Assembly: GCA_963573305.1 (NCBI GenBank)
Contig: OY754339.1
Coordinates: 87,823,838 to 87,887,837, forward strand
DNA length: 64,000 nucleotides
Direction of reading: 5' to 3'
Source: Pyrrhosoma nymphula
Taxonomy: Eukaryota; Arthropoda; Insecta; Odonata; Coenagrionidae
Shown: positions 11,691 to 22,600 of the stretch, piece after piece
Layout: each line of letters starts with the position of its first letter
Position numbering within the stretch: position 1 is the stretch's first letter
Position numbers and translations under genes: made by a program
Notes under the pieces: model-generated
What the model saw: only the letters and a program-made list of their open reading frames with translations
What the model was told of the DNA's origin: nothing
Databases searched by the model: none

Positions 11691-13903
11691 CACAGTGGCG
11701 AATTTTCCTAAAATCCTGGCCAAAACCCAAAAAAAGAAAGTTCTTATGAAGGATTTTTGACCACTGCCGTCCAAAGCAGGGTGACCTGGGATGCTAACAG
11801 CACGGTCCCTGACTACCATTAGGGTTTCACTTCTTGAAGGCATCAGTCTCATTCGGAGAGTTTCGTCGGCAACACCCGTTTGTGGAAAAGAGAAGGAAAT
11901 GTTCAAGTGTAGCATTCAAGTGAAAATCGGTCACCATTGAGATAAAACTACTATGGATTCAATACCTGGAGGTTAGTAGAATATAATGATCCTGTTATTG
12001 TTCACATTTATGGATCAGTTATTTTATGAACTTTTTTTATGCATAAATAATTGCATTAAAATTCGTTTTTAAATGTATGCAGATATAAAGTTATGAATTC
12101 AGCGGCATTCAGTCAAATAATTATCATCATTTTATAGCCTATAGCATCTCAAATGATGCCATGAAAAAACATTCTGCTCATATCTGCGACCCCTGGCATC
12201 AATTGAATTTGTAGATGTACAGCTAATTTTTCTCGAGGATTTTAATGCTTTCGATGTTTTCGTGACTTTTTCCAGTTATTATCTTCCAATGTTTTGACTT
12301 GCAGGTTCAAAAAGCCGTCGTGCTACCCTTAAAAAGAGAGACATGGCCAATTTCTTGATTTCGCACCCTTTCGCGCGCGATTTCAGCTTGTCACGAGGAA
12401 AGATGCTACAAATTGCGCGAGCATAAGACTGACGGGGTATACCGAACTACCTTCAGAAATCAATAAATATCTGGCTACTTTCACATTCCAAATTAAGTCT
12501 AGATGGTAGTCATCGCCTAAGAGTGAAGACCGTTTTCAAATTATAAATAGACAATGGCTTGACAAGGACATCAGTCTGCCAGTTTATTCCTCCTCACCTA
12601 AACAATCTGCGACTTTTCGCCCCATGGTTATCTTTGAAGAAAGTAGTGAACGTTCAAAGCGACGAAAGACCGAAATATTACGTAATCAAGTGACAACATC
12701 TAGACTTTCATATGCTACACAAATTAGCCTCCGAGCATCTGGCCAGTTGGACGCTGCACAAGTAGTAAATGAAGTGACGGCAACTACTCCCAGAAATACC
12801 GCAGAGCTTAAAAAGGGAGGGAAGAGGTCGCATCCCGACTCTCCGATGATCATCCATTATCGATGCTTATTGAGGGAAAACTAACAAAGAGGAAGTATAA
12901 TGTTGGTATGGCATTGACGTGCAATACCACAATTTTCCCTAACTATGAATCAGTGACCGAGGCTAAGAAAAGGTGTTATCCAGAAATGATTGAAATAAAC
13001 GATAAAAGCGCTGAAGTGGATTTGCAGTACCAGTTACATCATGCTATTGGTCACATTGTAATGGTGCAACTATATGTAATGAATAAGCTTTTTTCGCCAC
13101 AACTTCTCAATTTGAAGCTAATTTCTAGTGGGGCTGTGATGGTACGAGACTGACTGAGTACAAGCAAACCTTTCAGAAAGAATCGTCCTCTAATGCAAAC
13201 ATATTCGTGATATTAGAAGGTATCGGGAAGGGTATTATTTAAAACTTTCCATAGAAGTTACCATGAAAGATGTTTTACATCAGCTTCTTGAGTCATCAGA
13301 TCCTTACATTTCCGGCCTCAAAGAACTCCCTAAAAGGAAGCTAAGTTGCTTGCCAAAAGATGCGCTTGCCTTGCTCAAATAACCTTAAATTGGTGAATTG
13401 AGCACAGTTGAATGACAATGAAAGTGAGATAGGTTTTAGTGCCATCGAATAATATTGTTCTATTTCTACCTTGATGAGTAATTTTTTAAATTTTAAATTT
13501 ATTATTACCATGTATCAATTGTATCAATTACCATGTATCATGTATCAACTATGTTTGTAATTTTGTTGATTTACGTAGGATATTATGTTGCCATTTGGCG
13601 CAAAACTATAATAATTGAAAAATTTAAACTATTTTTTTTTTAATATTAATTTTAAAAATATTCAACATCAAATATACTCTGTACTCCTGAACAGAGGATC
13701 AAATTACCCCAAGTTCTGGATTTGAGGGCCATTTAATTTAAACGCTAAATTTTGTGTTTATTATTTACAAATTATAGAAAATTTCATGAATTTTCCCGCT
13801 TTTTGCATAAAGAGTTATCAGTTTCTTGGATTTTTAAGGTTTTCAAGGGCCTAGACACAAGTTTTGAGTTTTGGCCAGGATTTCGGCGAAATTTACCACT
13901 GTG
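11691..13903 (+). mobile_element. decayed Transib DNA transposon (RAG1 family)
   Basis: The ends are inverted: CACAGTGGCGAATTTT at 11691 and the reverse complement of 13903 inward, CACAGTGGTAAATTTC, both continuing to AAATCCTGGCCAAAAC. About 42 bp aligns with roughly 7 mismatches. Transib ends are known to start CACWRTG, like the V(D)J recombination heptamer CACAGTG. The 5 bp outside each end are TGACG and CGAGG, each one change from CGACG; Transib makes 5-bp GC-rich duplications. The only recognisable coding remains inside are a Transib-like transposase (12393-13382). The total of 2.2 kb and the missing middle of the gene indicate an internally deleted copy. Confidence 0.75.
12393..13382 (+). 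pseudogene. Transib transposase relic, internally deleted
   Basis: Transib transposases are RAG1-related DDE enzymes acting in the nucleus on their own terminal repeats. Four pieces can be read. Frame A (12393-12881) includes YTELPSEINKYL, a TAG stop at 12507, then ERSKRRKTEIL and SYATQISLRASGQLDAAQVV. Frame B (from 12863) includes KRCYPEMIEINDKSAEVDLQ. Frame C (from 13129) reads WGCDGTRLTEYKQTFQKESS, whose Asp (13138-13140) is the likely first catalytic residue. Frame D (13209-13382) reads RRYREGYYLKLS then LLESSDPYISGLKELPKRKL and ends at TAA. The region that should hold the second Asp and the catalytic Glu, between frames C and D, is deleted. Family identity is from memory of conserved strings; no search was made. 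Confidence 0.72.
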
Positions 13904-14604
13904 CGAGGAGTAGACATGTTTTGGCTGAATAAACCAGCTACCGCCTGCCACAGTTTCAAATCCAATAGGTTGTAGCTTATAATTGCAACACAGCCACACG
14001 TACAGTGCAACTGGAACAGAATAGATGACAAAACAGTCTCAGCTTCAGCTTTGCCGCTGTACAGTGCAGAGCTCAACGGCGCGGCTGCGGCACGATCATG
14101 ATAAACTAACATATTGTTTGCAACAATTGTTTGAAACAAATGTCTGGCCAAAACAGCTGCGGCTGCAGCTGTTTTGCTCCGACAACACTTTATTCCACCT
14201 CTATTCCAAACCAACGCATTCTACTCTCTTCAATTTTCTCCCTCATTGATGCAATTTTCAAGCTTCCTTCACTATAATTTCAAATTCTGTCCTTCATCGT
14301 AACATCACACATCAATTTTAGGATTTCCATTTCGTTCAAATTCATGATTTGGACGTATTTTTCTTTGGTGACCCAACAATTAGATCCGTAACATAGGACT
14401 TATTATTATAACGCTCTCATGTATTTCACTCTTGAATTTTATTGGAATTCTTTAATCGAAAGTCACTCTAGTGATTTTTCGTCATTTTATCCAAGCTTCA
14501 TACACCCTCTTCTTCACATCCCAGTCAAACCTCCTTGAACCACCGAATTCAAGTATTTAGACTTCAAATAAGATAAATGGTTTCAGGCAGGTTTTATTCT
14601 AAAT
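13904..14604. other. no gene recognised
   Basis: The frames here (for example 13843-14214 minus, partly inside the Transib end) resemble nothing known. A short GC-rich palindromic patch, GCTGCGGCTGCAGCTG, lies near 14156. Confidence 0.5.
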
Positions 14605-14839
14605 TAAAAAATAATTTAGGGATAGTCATTTTATTAAAAAGTCTCTCAAAAGCTTCCCATCTCTCAACACACTAATTGGTCAACCTCACACTTGTGTTGG
14701 CTTGATTTGATTACTTGGACAGGCGAGTGAGTATATGACTCGTGTCGAGATGAGCATCATAGATATTGTATTATAGGTTCCTTTTCTATGGACAGTCTGT
14801 GGCTACCCATCATGTTGGGATAGCACGGAAATCATATCA
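14605..14839 (+). repeat. direct repeat, left copy (~235 bp)
   Basis: Starts TAAAAAATAATTTAGG and ends ATCATATCA. It is strongly similar along its length to 15151-15380, sharing AGTCTCTCAAAAGCTTCCC, GACAGGCGAGTGAGTATATG and TTATAGGTTCCTTTTCTATG. The distance between the two starts is 546 bp. No primer-binding site or polypurine tract is obvious next to it. Confidence 0.8.
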
Positions 14840-15150
14840 TTTGAGAAATTCAAAGGGCCATAATAAGAAAATGTTTAAATGAGACCTTTTAATGGAGAGT
14901 GAGAGGGAAATTTTGTGAGGGAAAGCAGAAGGGAGTAACAGAGGTGCGGAGATGATGAGAATTTCCATCATGACTACGCATTACGCAAATATAAAGAGAC
15001 AAGAAATTTCTCGGCTTCACTGAAAAAGGCGACTCACCAAAGTCAAATCTTAGAGGAGAACTAATGTAAAACTTGATTGAAAAAATTCCTAAAATTAAAA
15101 AACAGTTATGAGCTGCCATAAATATGTGGTAATCTATTATGTTATGCGAT

Positions 15151-15380
15151 TGAAAAATAATTTAGGATTAGTCATTCTATTAAAAAAGTCTCTCAAAAGC
15201 TTCCCATCTCTCAACATACTAATTAGTCAAACTTGTCTTGGCTTGATTTGATTACTGGGACAGGCGAGTGAGTATATGATTCATGTCGTGATGAACATCA
15301 TAGATATTGTCTTATAGGTTCCTTTTCTATGGAGAGTCTGTGGTTTTCTATCATGTTTGGATAGTACGAAAATCATATCA
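15151..15380 (+). repeat. direct repeat, right copy (~230 bp)
   Basis: Begins TGAAAAATAATTTAGG and ends AATCATATCA, so this copy has the TG...CA ends typical of LTRs; the left copy has TA at its start. The ~310 bp between the copies codes for nothing recognisable. Either this is a miniature LTR element (TRIM-like) or a local duplication; no matching 5-bp flanks were found. Confidence 0.75.
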
Positions 15381-16460
15381 GTTTTCTTTTAGGTATTGGT
15401 ATTTAGTGAGCAAAATTGATGATTGGGGAAATCACGAATATTGCTCCCAGCATTGACGCTGGGAAAGCACCAGGAGCCGTATTCGCTAAGTTAATATTCA
15501 CGGAAGCTCCGAGGTCGATTCTCGGAACAACGTTTCCAACGAGAAAAAGTCCTCAGGTTTTTTTCCATTAATTATATGCATATCTGGCAGATGACTTCAA
15601 AATATGATATCAGACAGCTCAATGATAGCAGCATACAATGAACTCCGAAAAGTGAAGCGATTCCATCTAGCCGTGGTATGGAGAAAGCCACTTCCGCATT
15701 CAACTTTTTTTAGTTAAGGCTACTCTAAGGAAAAGAATAGATTATGTACTATTGAACAGCAGAATTTAAAAAATTCTGTGTGAATAAAATATTTGCCATC
15801 TTATAATGATTCATCTGCCGGAAAGTCGGCAGCAGCCATATTTCATGGCCTGGTGACTTCATCAGCAGTGCTGACTGTTGTAGAGGTTCTGATTGTCCAG
15901 AAAACTCGCGGTATTACTAACGATGGGCTTGAGAATCCCTCGTGAAAATGGCCCTGTAGGTATCGTGTGTGGGTTCAAAAATATATTTTTGGGTTAATTG
16001 GTATTTTTTAATGCAAAATTGAAATGGGGGTGATATAGGTTATTTTCCAGTATCGTGGTACATACCTTGTCTTCCGAGAAAGTTCGGTTAAAAACGACAG
16101 TTGTCCGGTATATTTATAATCAGATATTGTAGCCATTGTCCATATTGTATATATCTCTCGTAGTATTAGTGCATGGATATGTATTTACAATAATATATTT
16201 ACACAAACAAGAGTCGCTCATGAATAGCCATTTGTCTGCTCGCAACAATTTAATAAGAAAGGAAATTAAAATTAAAAACCTATCATCTACATAATAAATT
16301 TTAAGAAAATTGTAAATAAGTGACTCTGAAGCAACTTCACTAAGAGCTAAAATAGCACAACTCTGATGAACATACCCGTTGAAATCGCATCGTCACCTTC
16401 TCTTTTGCCAGTCAAACTATCTATTTACTTAGGTATCTAATCTATCTATCAATCTATTTT
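15381..16460. other. no gene recognised; short tetranucleotide repeat
   Basis: Unassigned AT-rich sequence. A short (TCTA)n-like tract at about 16420-16455 lies immediately before the truncated start of the Penelope-like gene. Confidence 0.5.
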
Positions 16461-17809
16461 CACAAGCCTGGCATCCATTTACGACCCATCGTAAATTACA
16501 TTGGTTCCCCAACTTATAAACTGGCTAATCATCTGGCTAAAGTAATTCAAGAATATTTTGGTTTAACCTCTTCCCATGTCAAAAATTCTGAACATGTCAT
16601 CGAAATTATTCAAGAGTTAAAATTAACATTTGCTGATATACTTGTGAGTTTTGACGTTGTCTCTCTTTTCACTAAAGTGCCTGTATTGAACTCCATCAAT
16701 AAATTGAAGGAACTGACGAACCAATGCTTCCAGAGTGACTACTCTAAATTGGCAGAATTCTGTTTAAAATATTTACATTTCATGTGGAACGGAGAAATAT
16801 ATGAGCAAAGGGACGGCTATGGGGTCTCCTCTTTCTCCTGTTATCGCCAACCTATACATGGAAAATTTTGTAAAATTAGCATTATGCACCTTTGACCATC
16901 ACCCAACAATTTGATTAAGAAACGTTGACGATAAATTCGTCGTTTGGCAACATGGAAAAAAGATACTCGAGGAGTTCCTATTACATCTGAACAGTCAGCA
17001 CCCTTCGATCCAGTTCACGATGGAAATAGAAAAGAACGGACAACTACTAATCCTGGATATCCTAGTCCAAAGAAAAGATGATGGTACACTTGGACATATT
17101 GTGTACAGAAAGAAGACTTATACCGATCGATATCTCCACGCACACTCACACCACCATCCACAACAGAAGGCTTCTGTTATCAAGACCCTGTTTGATCGCG
17201 CCAGAAAAGTTTCCGATTTTGATTACATCACACAAGAAATACAACTTTTGAGGAGGGCATTAATGGATAATGGATTTTGTAGCAAATTAATTGTAAGAGT
17301 GACATAAAAAACTAATGAATAGGTGACTACAAAACCTCTGAGATGTGTTATGCTGCCTTACATTGCGGGTACGACCGATCGCATAGGTAGAATAATGAAA
17401 AAGTATAACATAATCACAAGATACAACACTACCTCCAGAATACGAGATCATTTGCGAGGGACTAAAGATCCATTACTAACCACAATGTATGAGAGTGTAT
17501 ACGAACTTCCTTGCAGTTGCGGAAGATCATATGTGTGCAAAACCAAGAGAGCCATTGGATGCAGATTGAAAAAATATGAACGTGCAATCCGAAAGAAAGA
17601 CTGGTACCACTCTACCGTGGCTGAGCACACTACGTTAGAGGAAGGTCACGATATTGACATCGAGACGACAAAAGTGTTACACAAAGAAAGCAGCTACTTT
17701 CCGTAGCTCATAAGGGAGGCGATTGAAATATAAAAAAAGACCTAACAATATAAATAGAGAGGATAGATATAAACTCCATTATACCTGGAAGGGACTTCTT
17801 CGACATTAA
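16461..17809 (+). pseudogene. Penelope-like reverse transcriptase/GIY-YIG polyprotein, 5'-truncated and frameshifted
   Basis: PLE proteins join a telomerase-like reverse transcriptase to a GIY-YIG nuclease. Frame 1 (16461-16895) has KPGIHLRPIVNYIGSPTYKL and the motif A segment SFDVVSLFTKVP. Motif B, MGSPLSPVIANLYMENF, is in the next frame (16819-16911). Frame 3 (16918-17304) reads RNVDDKFVVW, so the usual YVDD of motif C is NVDD with both Asp kept, then HPSIQFTMEIEKNGQLLILD. From 17323 come the thumb and the nuclease start VYELPCSCGRSYVCKT (YIG changed to YVC), then IREAIEI and the terminal YKLHYTWKGLLRH with TAA at 17807. Stops interrupt the last part. The N-terminal part of the RT is absent. 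The element is dead but nearly 1.35 kb is readable. Confidence 0.85.
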
Positions 17810-19171
17810 TTTTTTACTACTCAAAATCAACAACTGCCGGAATTGTTTATTTATTTTTTGAAAAAATACCATTTTTGTTCATCAATGCGCGACAAAGCCG
17901 GCAGCATAGCACGGAGAAACTGTTGAGCAAAATATTTAGTAATTACTCGCAGAACCAAAAGCCTAATAGCAAGTATGAGCAGCAAAAATCTACAAAAAGC
18001 GTTTATCTATTTACGTGATTCATTGGTTCACAACTGATGTTTGCTTTTGATCAGTTTACTTTATTTATTGTTTATTTTTTATTATATTCTGTATTTTTTA
18101 TTTCCTTAGTTTTTTATTATTCTTCCACTACATTATTCCAAAGCTTTTGGGCGTCAATAATAACAAATATTAGATAAGCTGCGTGGCTGACTGAATTTTC
18201 CAATAATCGGTTTTTCGACATTAATGCATGGCGTGTCTAATATAAATATGGTGATATATGAGTGCCAATAATACGACTATTCTTTTTCGCATACAAGGCG
18301 CCATATCTCGTAATTTGAAGGTATTATTCTATTCATGTCTTGAATAGGCTGCATGGGTTTCCGAACGAAACCCCGTAGTATCTGAATCAAATGTTGGTAT
18401 TTTTCTAGCGTGGGGTTTGAAAGGTCAAAGTTTCAACCCAATAACTTCAACGGGGAATAAATTACTGATAACCAACATACTTACTTTGAATTAAATTGAT
18501 ATGAATACATAGTACATAAATTTGCTGACGCAGGGTTTTCTAAACTGACGATATACAGATTTTGACATTGAGATAATAAGACATGCAGGTTGAGAAAAAT
18601 TCCTTATTCTGAAACATTGTGCCGTAATCAAGAGATTAAATACGCAAAATTTACTAAAATAAATTAAGTGGATTCACATTATGTCTATCGTTTGAGGTAT
18701 CTTTCTACTTGAAATAGAATTGTATGTACCCATTTAAAAATTATTTCACAGGGGAAGGGGAATCTTTTTAGCCTTTTATTTTTAAGAAAGAGCCAAGATG
18801 TTTTTATAAATGTTGTTGATGATCCACACTAGTGAGGAAACGATGGCCGATTAGTTATGCCCCAACGAAAATTTTTCACAGAGGTCGATTTCGATATGTT
18901 ATTATGTGTCATTTGTTATACATGAATTTAACTTTGAATTATTATTTTATGTAATAGTTTAGTCACGGAGATCAAATTATGACAATTCATAAGTTAATTC
19001 GTAGCGCTGAGCAGCAAAAATCGTTGTTTTTCATTGCCTGAATTGCATGTGCTACGTTCCAAAATATTTGTCTGCTTTGTTTACTGCTTTTTTGCATTAT
19101 TGAACTGGAAAAAGGTCTTCTATAGTGTGTTTTGAGCTAATAGGCATAGTTTGCTTAAAAATAGGGAACGT
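17810..19171. other. AT-rich DNA, no gene recognised
   Basis: The first part may be the 3' untranslated tail of the PLE. No open frame worth naming and no inverted repeats were seen. Confidence 0.5.
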
Positions 19172-19220
19172 GAAGGGAGAAATCACTTACAACCTTGCGT
19201 TGCAAGTGATTTCTCCCTTC
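19172..19220. repeat. 21-bp-arm hairpin directly upstream of a hammerhead candidate
   Basis: Left arm 19172-19192 (GAAGGGAGAAATCACTT...) and right arm 19200-19220 pair with a single mismatch across a 7-nt loop (CCTTGCG). The right arm ends six bases before the hammerhead core at 19227. Confidence 0.85.
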
Positions 19221-19275
19221 AGTTCGCTGACGAGGGCCACCTTGTGGCCGAAATACGCGTATCCGACGCACATCC
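19211..19275 (+). ncRNA. candidate type I hammerhead self-cleaving ribozyme
   Basis: All conserved core boxes are present in order. CTGACGA (19227-19233) is followed by a stem II of six pairs (GGCCAC / GTGGCC) closed by a CTT loop, with one extra G at its base. GAAA follows at 19250-19253, then a short palindromic stem III (ATACGCGTAT) and the cleavage-site C at 19263. Stem I can start with C-G, G-C and A-T pairs (19264-19266 with 19226-19224) but is weak beyond that. Very short stem III is typical of type I hammerheads in animal satellite and retrozyme-like repeats. The host repeat is unidentified. Random occurrence of all boxes plus a perfect stem is improbable, but activity is untested. 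Confidence 0.6.
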
Positions 19276-19385
19276 TCGTCTTTTCTTGTTTTTGTGCCGT
19301 TTTTTGACTACGCTCTTTTGAGCTAGATTCTCCCAGAAGTTGGGCCCGTTGAGTGTGTGAGTGAGTGAGTTCTTGAGTGCTTGTG

Positions 19386-19535
19386 AGTGTGTTTGTGTTC
19401 ATAACCCAGGCATCCTTAGTTGGGTCCCATTAGCCCAGCAAAGAATCCCTCTTTGGGTTGAGTGTGTGTGTGTTCGTAACCCAGGCATCCTTAGCAGGGT
19501 CCCATTAGCCCAGCGAAGTATCCCTATTCGGGTTG
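19386..19535 (+). repeat. 75-bp tandem repeat, two copies
   Basis: TAACCCAGGCATCCTTAG and CCCATTAGCCCAGC recur with a period of 75 bp (at 19402 and 19477). A further looser duplication follows, with TCACTGGCG-GGAT and CCCG-AAACCA-CACAG each seen twice between about 19554 and 19670. GT-rich runs separate the units. Together with the hammerhead upstream this looks like one repeat element of about 500 bp. Confidence 0.7.
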
Positions 19536-19699
19536 ATTGTGTGTGTCTGTGGTTGTCACTGGCGAGGATGTAACATTCCCGTAAACCACCACAGGAGTTT
19601 TCTGGTCGAGAGGTTGTGGTTGGTCACTGGCGTGGATTTCCCCCCATTTTTCCCGCAAACCAACACAGCAATTGTGGCGTATTTTTGACGAGTGGTGTC

Positions 19700-22600
19700 A
19701 ATTTATTACGATCATTGGAGTATTTTATACCTTGTAACATAGTTTGCTTAATTAAATGAAATAATTACATCAGTTTCTAAGATCGGCAGAAAATCTTGGA
19801 ACTCTAAAAGAAACAAGTCTACACAGAACGAATGAAGAACGGATGAAACAAGAAAGTTGAAGTGATGAAGTACTTGTATTGTGATGCCTAAGGATTTTTT
19901 CTACGCATTCTGTTTTCGAGCGATCAGAAGCATGAGAAATGGAATTGAAACGAATTTTTTTAAAAACAATGATTGACTGATGGTCCCGCGGTGTCAGCAG
20001 ATAATACAAAGGATCGGAAGACATTCTTTCACCGAAGGGATAAAATCTTTCCAAGCTGTATTGCGAGCAAAGTTTAGAAAATTAAACAAAGCGTGTAGAG
20101 AAGCTGAAGGTGCAGTTAGGTGACAAATAGGTTGAATCATGTAACTAGGTGCATTATATCTGTAAATGAAATTAAAATATCACTTTTTTTCAAGCTAACT
20201 GATTCCGATGTCTCTTGAACCACTAAAAGTATTGCAATTATTTTTGCTACAAATCTGTCTTAGATCCTCCGTGTTCACTGAGAAATCTTATTTTCCACTC
20301 GTACCTATGTTGAGCGCGGCTCGACAGTGCGATGAAAACCACCGGCTCGTATGTCGAGTGTCGCACGACACATGTGATTTCATTATCAAAGCTTTCAAAA
20401 TTCGATTTTGTTTATTTTTAAGGCAATCAATAACATGCATGCAAAAAATATAGTTTACATTAATTTTTCAAAAACATATTACTAGTTATTTTTTTATTTT
20501 AAAATTATTGAGAAAATATTTCGGGACTAAATTACAGGTTCACTGCCTTGAAAGAGTTAAAGTAAATCCGAGGGCAAATGGTTTAGATTACAGCTGTAAC
20601 AGAACTTTGAAGTCAATCAAACGTGTATGGCGGGCATTTGAAGGGGAAATGAGCAGGATACACAATTAACTCAAATAATTTACATTTCTTATATTCTTAT
20701 AATCTCTTGGAGGAAAGCGCTCTTGAGAACATTGCACATACACAGACTAATAGACTATAAAACCGAAAAACATGAAAGAGACACGTACAAATAAACCTTA
20801 TACGTTTCGATGGTCAAGCCGTCAACCTTGGCGGTAGAAGAATGGCTGAAGCTTATGCTTTGTTACCCTTGGGAGGAAAAGGCAGAGAGGGTGGGGGGGG
20901 GGGTAGCGAATGGGTAGTGGTGGGGGGAGAGAGGTGGTTTTTGAGCTATTTGTTCAGTGGGCTAGGTTTAGCCCGAGTTTTCCTAATGCCCATGTTAACC
21001 AAGATCAAGATGTTGAAGATCTTTTCGGAGAGTGGGAGGCAGAAGAGCAGAGGAATAACTAACCACGACCAAAACCTCCATTTTAACAACTGTTATCCGT
21101 CTCAAACCGAACGCTCAATCCCTTATTCTATTCTTATCCGTCTGTTACAATACTCCCTCTCTCAAAGAATGTACTGAAAATCTTTCCCTTTCCACCACTT
21201 TCCTCAACCTGCGAACGCCCTAGGTTAAAAATGCTGCTTCCCTATTTTTCCCGTGTATTTCAAGTCTATCAGTACATATTCTATGAATTTAGCATGGAAG
21301 CTGACTCCGATGGTAGTAGCGAGTGTAGCGGTGTCTGGATTGTTGTCGATACTTTCAGTAATCACTCTGCTTAAACATTACTTCCTGTTTTTTTAAAAAA
21401 TGAATGACGGAAGTAAACAATGAACATGCCTATTTCGTAAATCACCTAGCTTCGACAATCGATGCCTTTTCATGCACATTTCACTGTTTAAGTTCTATAG
21501 GCATTTATTGATTTCATAAATTTGAATTTATTACATCGTTAACAAGTATCGAATGTTAGAACAGTCGTAAGTATTACCTTTGTGCTCCCTCTAACGTAAA
21601 AAATATTTCCAGGTTCAAATACATTTGGCATATGCAGCAACTATTCCTCCAGCATATTAGTTTGCTATTTGCACTTAAATTCTCGATCGCAGTCATATGA
21701 TAAGGATTTCAAAGGATACGATGCGAATTTATCACAGTATCGAAATTCTACTTGTAAGCAAAGTAGAAGCCAGTCTATTTTCCGTGGTGGATTACCGCCG
21801 CTGTTGACCCCTTACTGCCATAAAAGTACATGCTTACACATCAAAGTAACCCCTGCCAGCGACTTCTACGTCCACTACCTTAGAATTATGTTCTATGTGT
21901 AAAGCCACTTTGGGGTAGCAGTGCAGTAAATATCGAATTTGTGTGGATTTTTACTAATTGCAGTAACAGTTTGCTAAATGAGAATGGGAGACTGCAGTGA
22001 TTGGTTCGACCCGACGGATAATAAATATGAAGGGGAGAGATAAAATTAGAATCGGTGAGCAATAAGAATTTGCTGAAGAGATAACCAGCAAATGAAGCTC
22101 TTTTTGTGGAATAGAAAAACCAGTTTCATTGGTCACACTATGACAAAAAGGCTGACAGTGATCCATAGCAAATGAAAAAAATGGCAGACAAGACCCCTGA
22201 GAAAGTCTACCTAAAGGGAGTTGAGATAGAGGAGAAATCAAGATGGTGAACGATAGAAAAATTGCATCAAATTGAAGAGAACGACAGACTGAAGTTGAAG
22301 AATCTTTTTGAGAAAGGATAAAAGATGATGATTATAATCTCGATCATATGAATCGAATTTAGTGCCAAGTAAATACTGTAAATTTCCTGAGATACGTTCC
22401 CAAGCACTAGAGCACTGATTCTCCTCTTCAAATGATGCATAAATAATAAATACGTTAGTCCGTAATCTGCTTGCCAGTCTTACCGGCTAGTGTTGGTCAA
22501 ATATCGTGAAAGATTGAGAAAACTTGCTAAGTTCATCCATATTGCATTTACCGTGCTCCTTTCCACCCTTCACAATCTTAAATTAATTCTTAAACTTCAT

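Noticed and set aside
14605..15380. Complete LTR retrotransposon
   Set aside because: No coding region, primer-binding site, polypurine tract or matching target duplication between or beside the repeats.
19172..19220. Possible microRNA precursor
   Set aside because: Arms are only 21 bp with a 7-nt loop, short for an animal precursor, and it abuts a hammerhead core; a structural part of a repeat is more likely.
22080..22330. Non-LTR reverse transcriptase C-terminus
   Set aside because: Only scattered loose matches (FIGHTM, YLKGVEIEE) in changing frames; kept as a remark rather than a feature.
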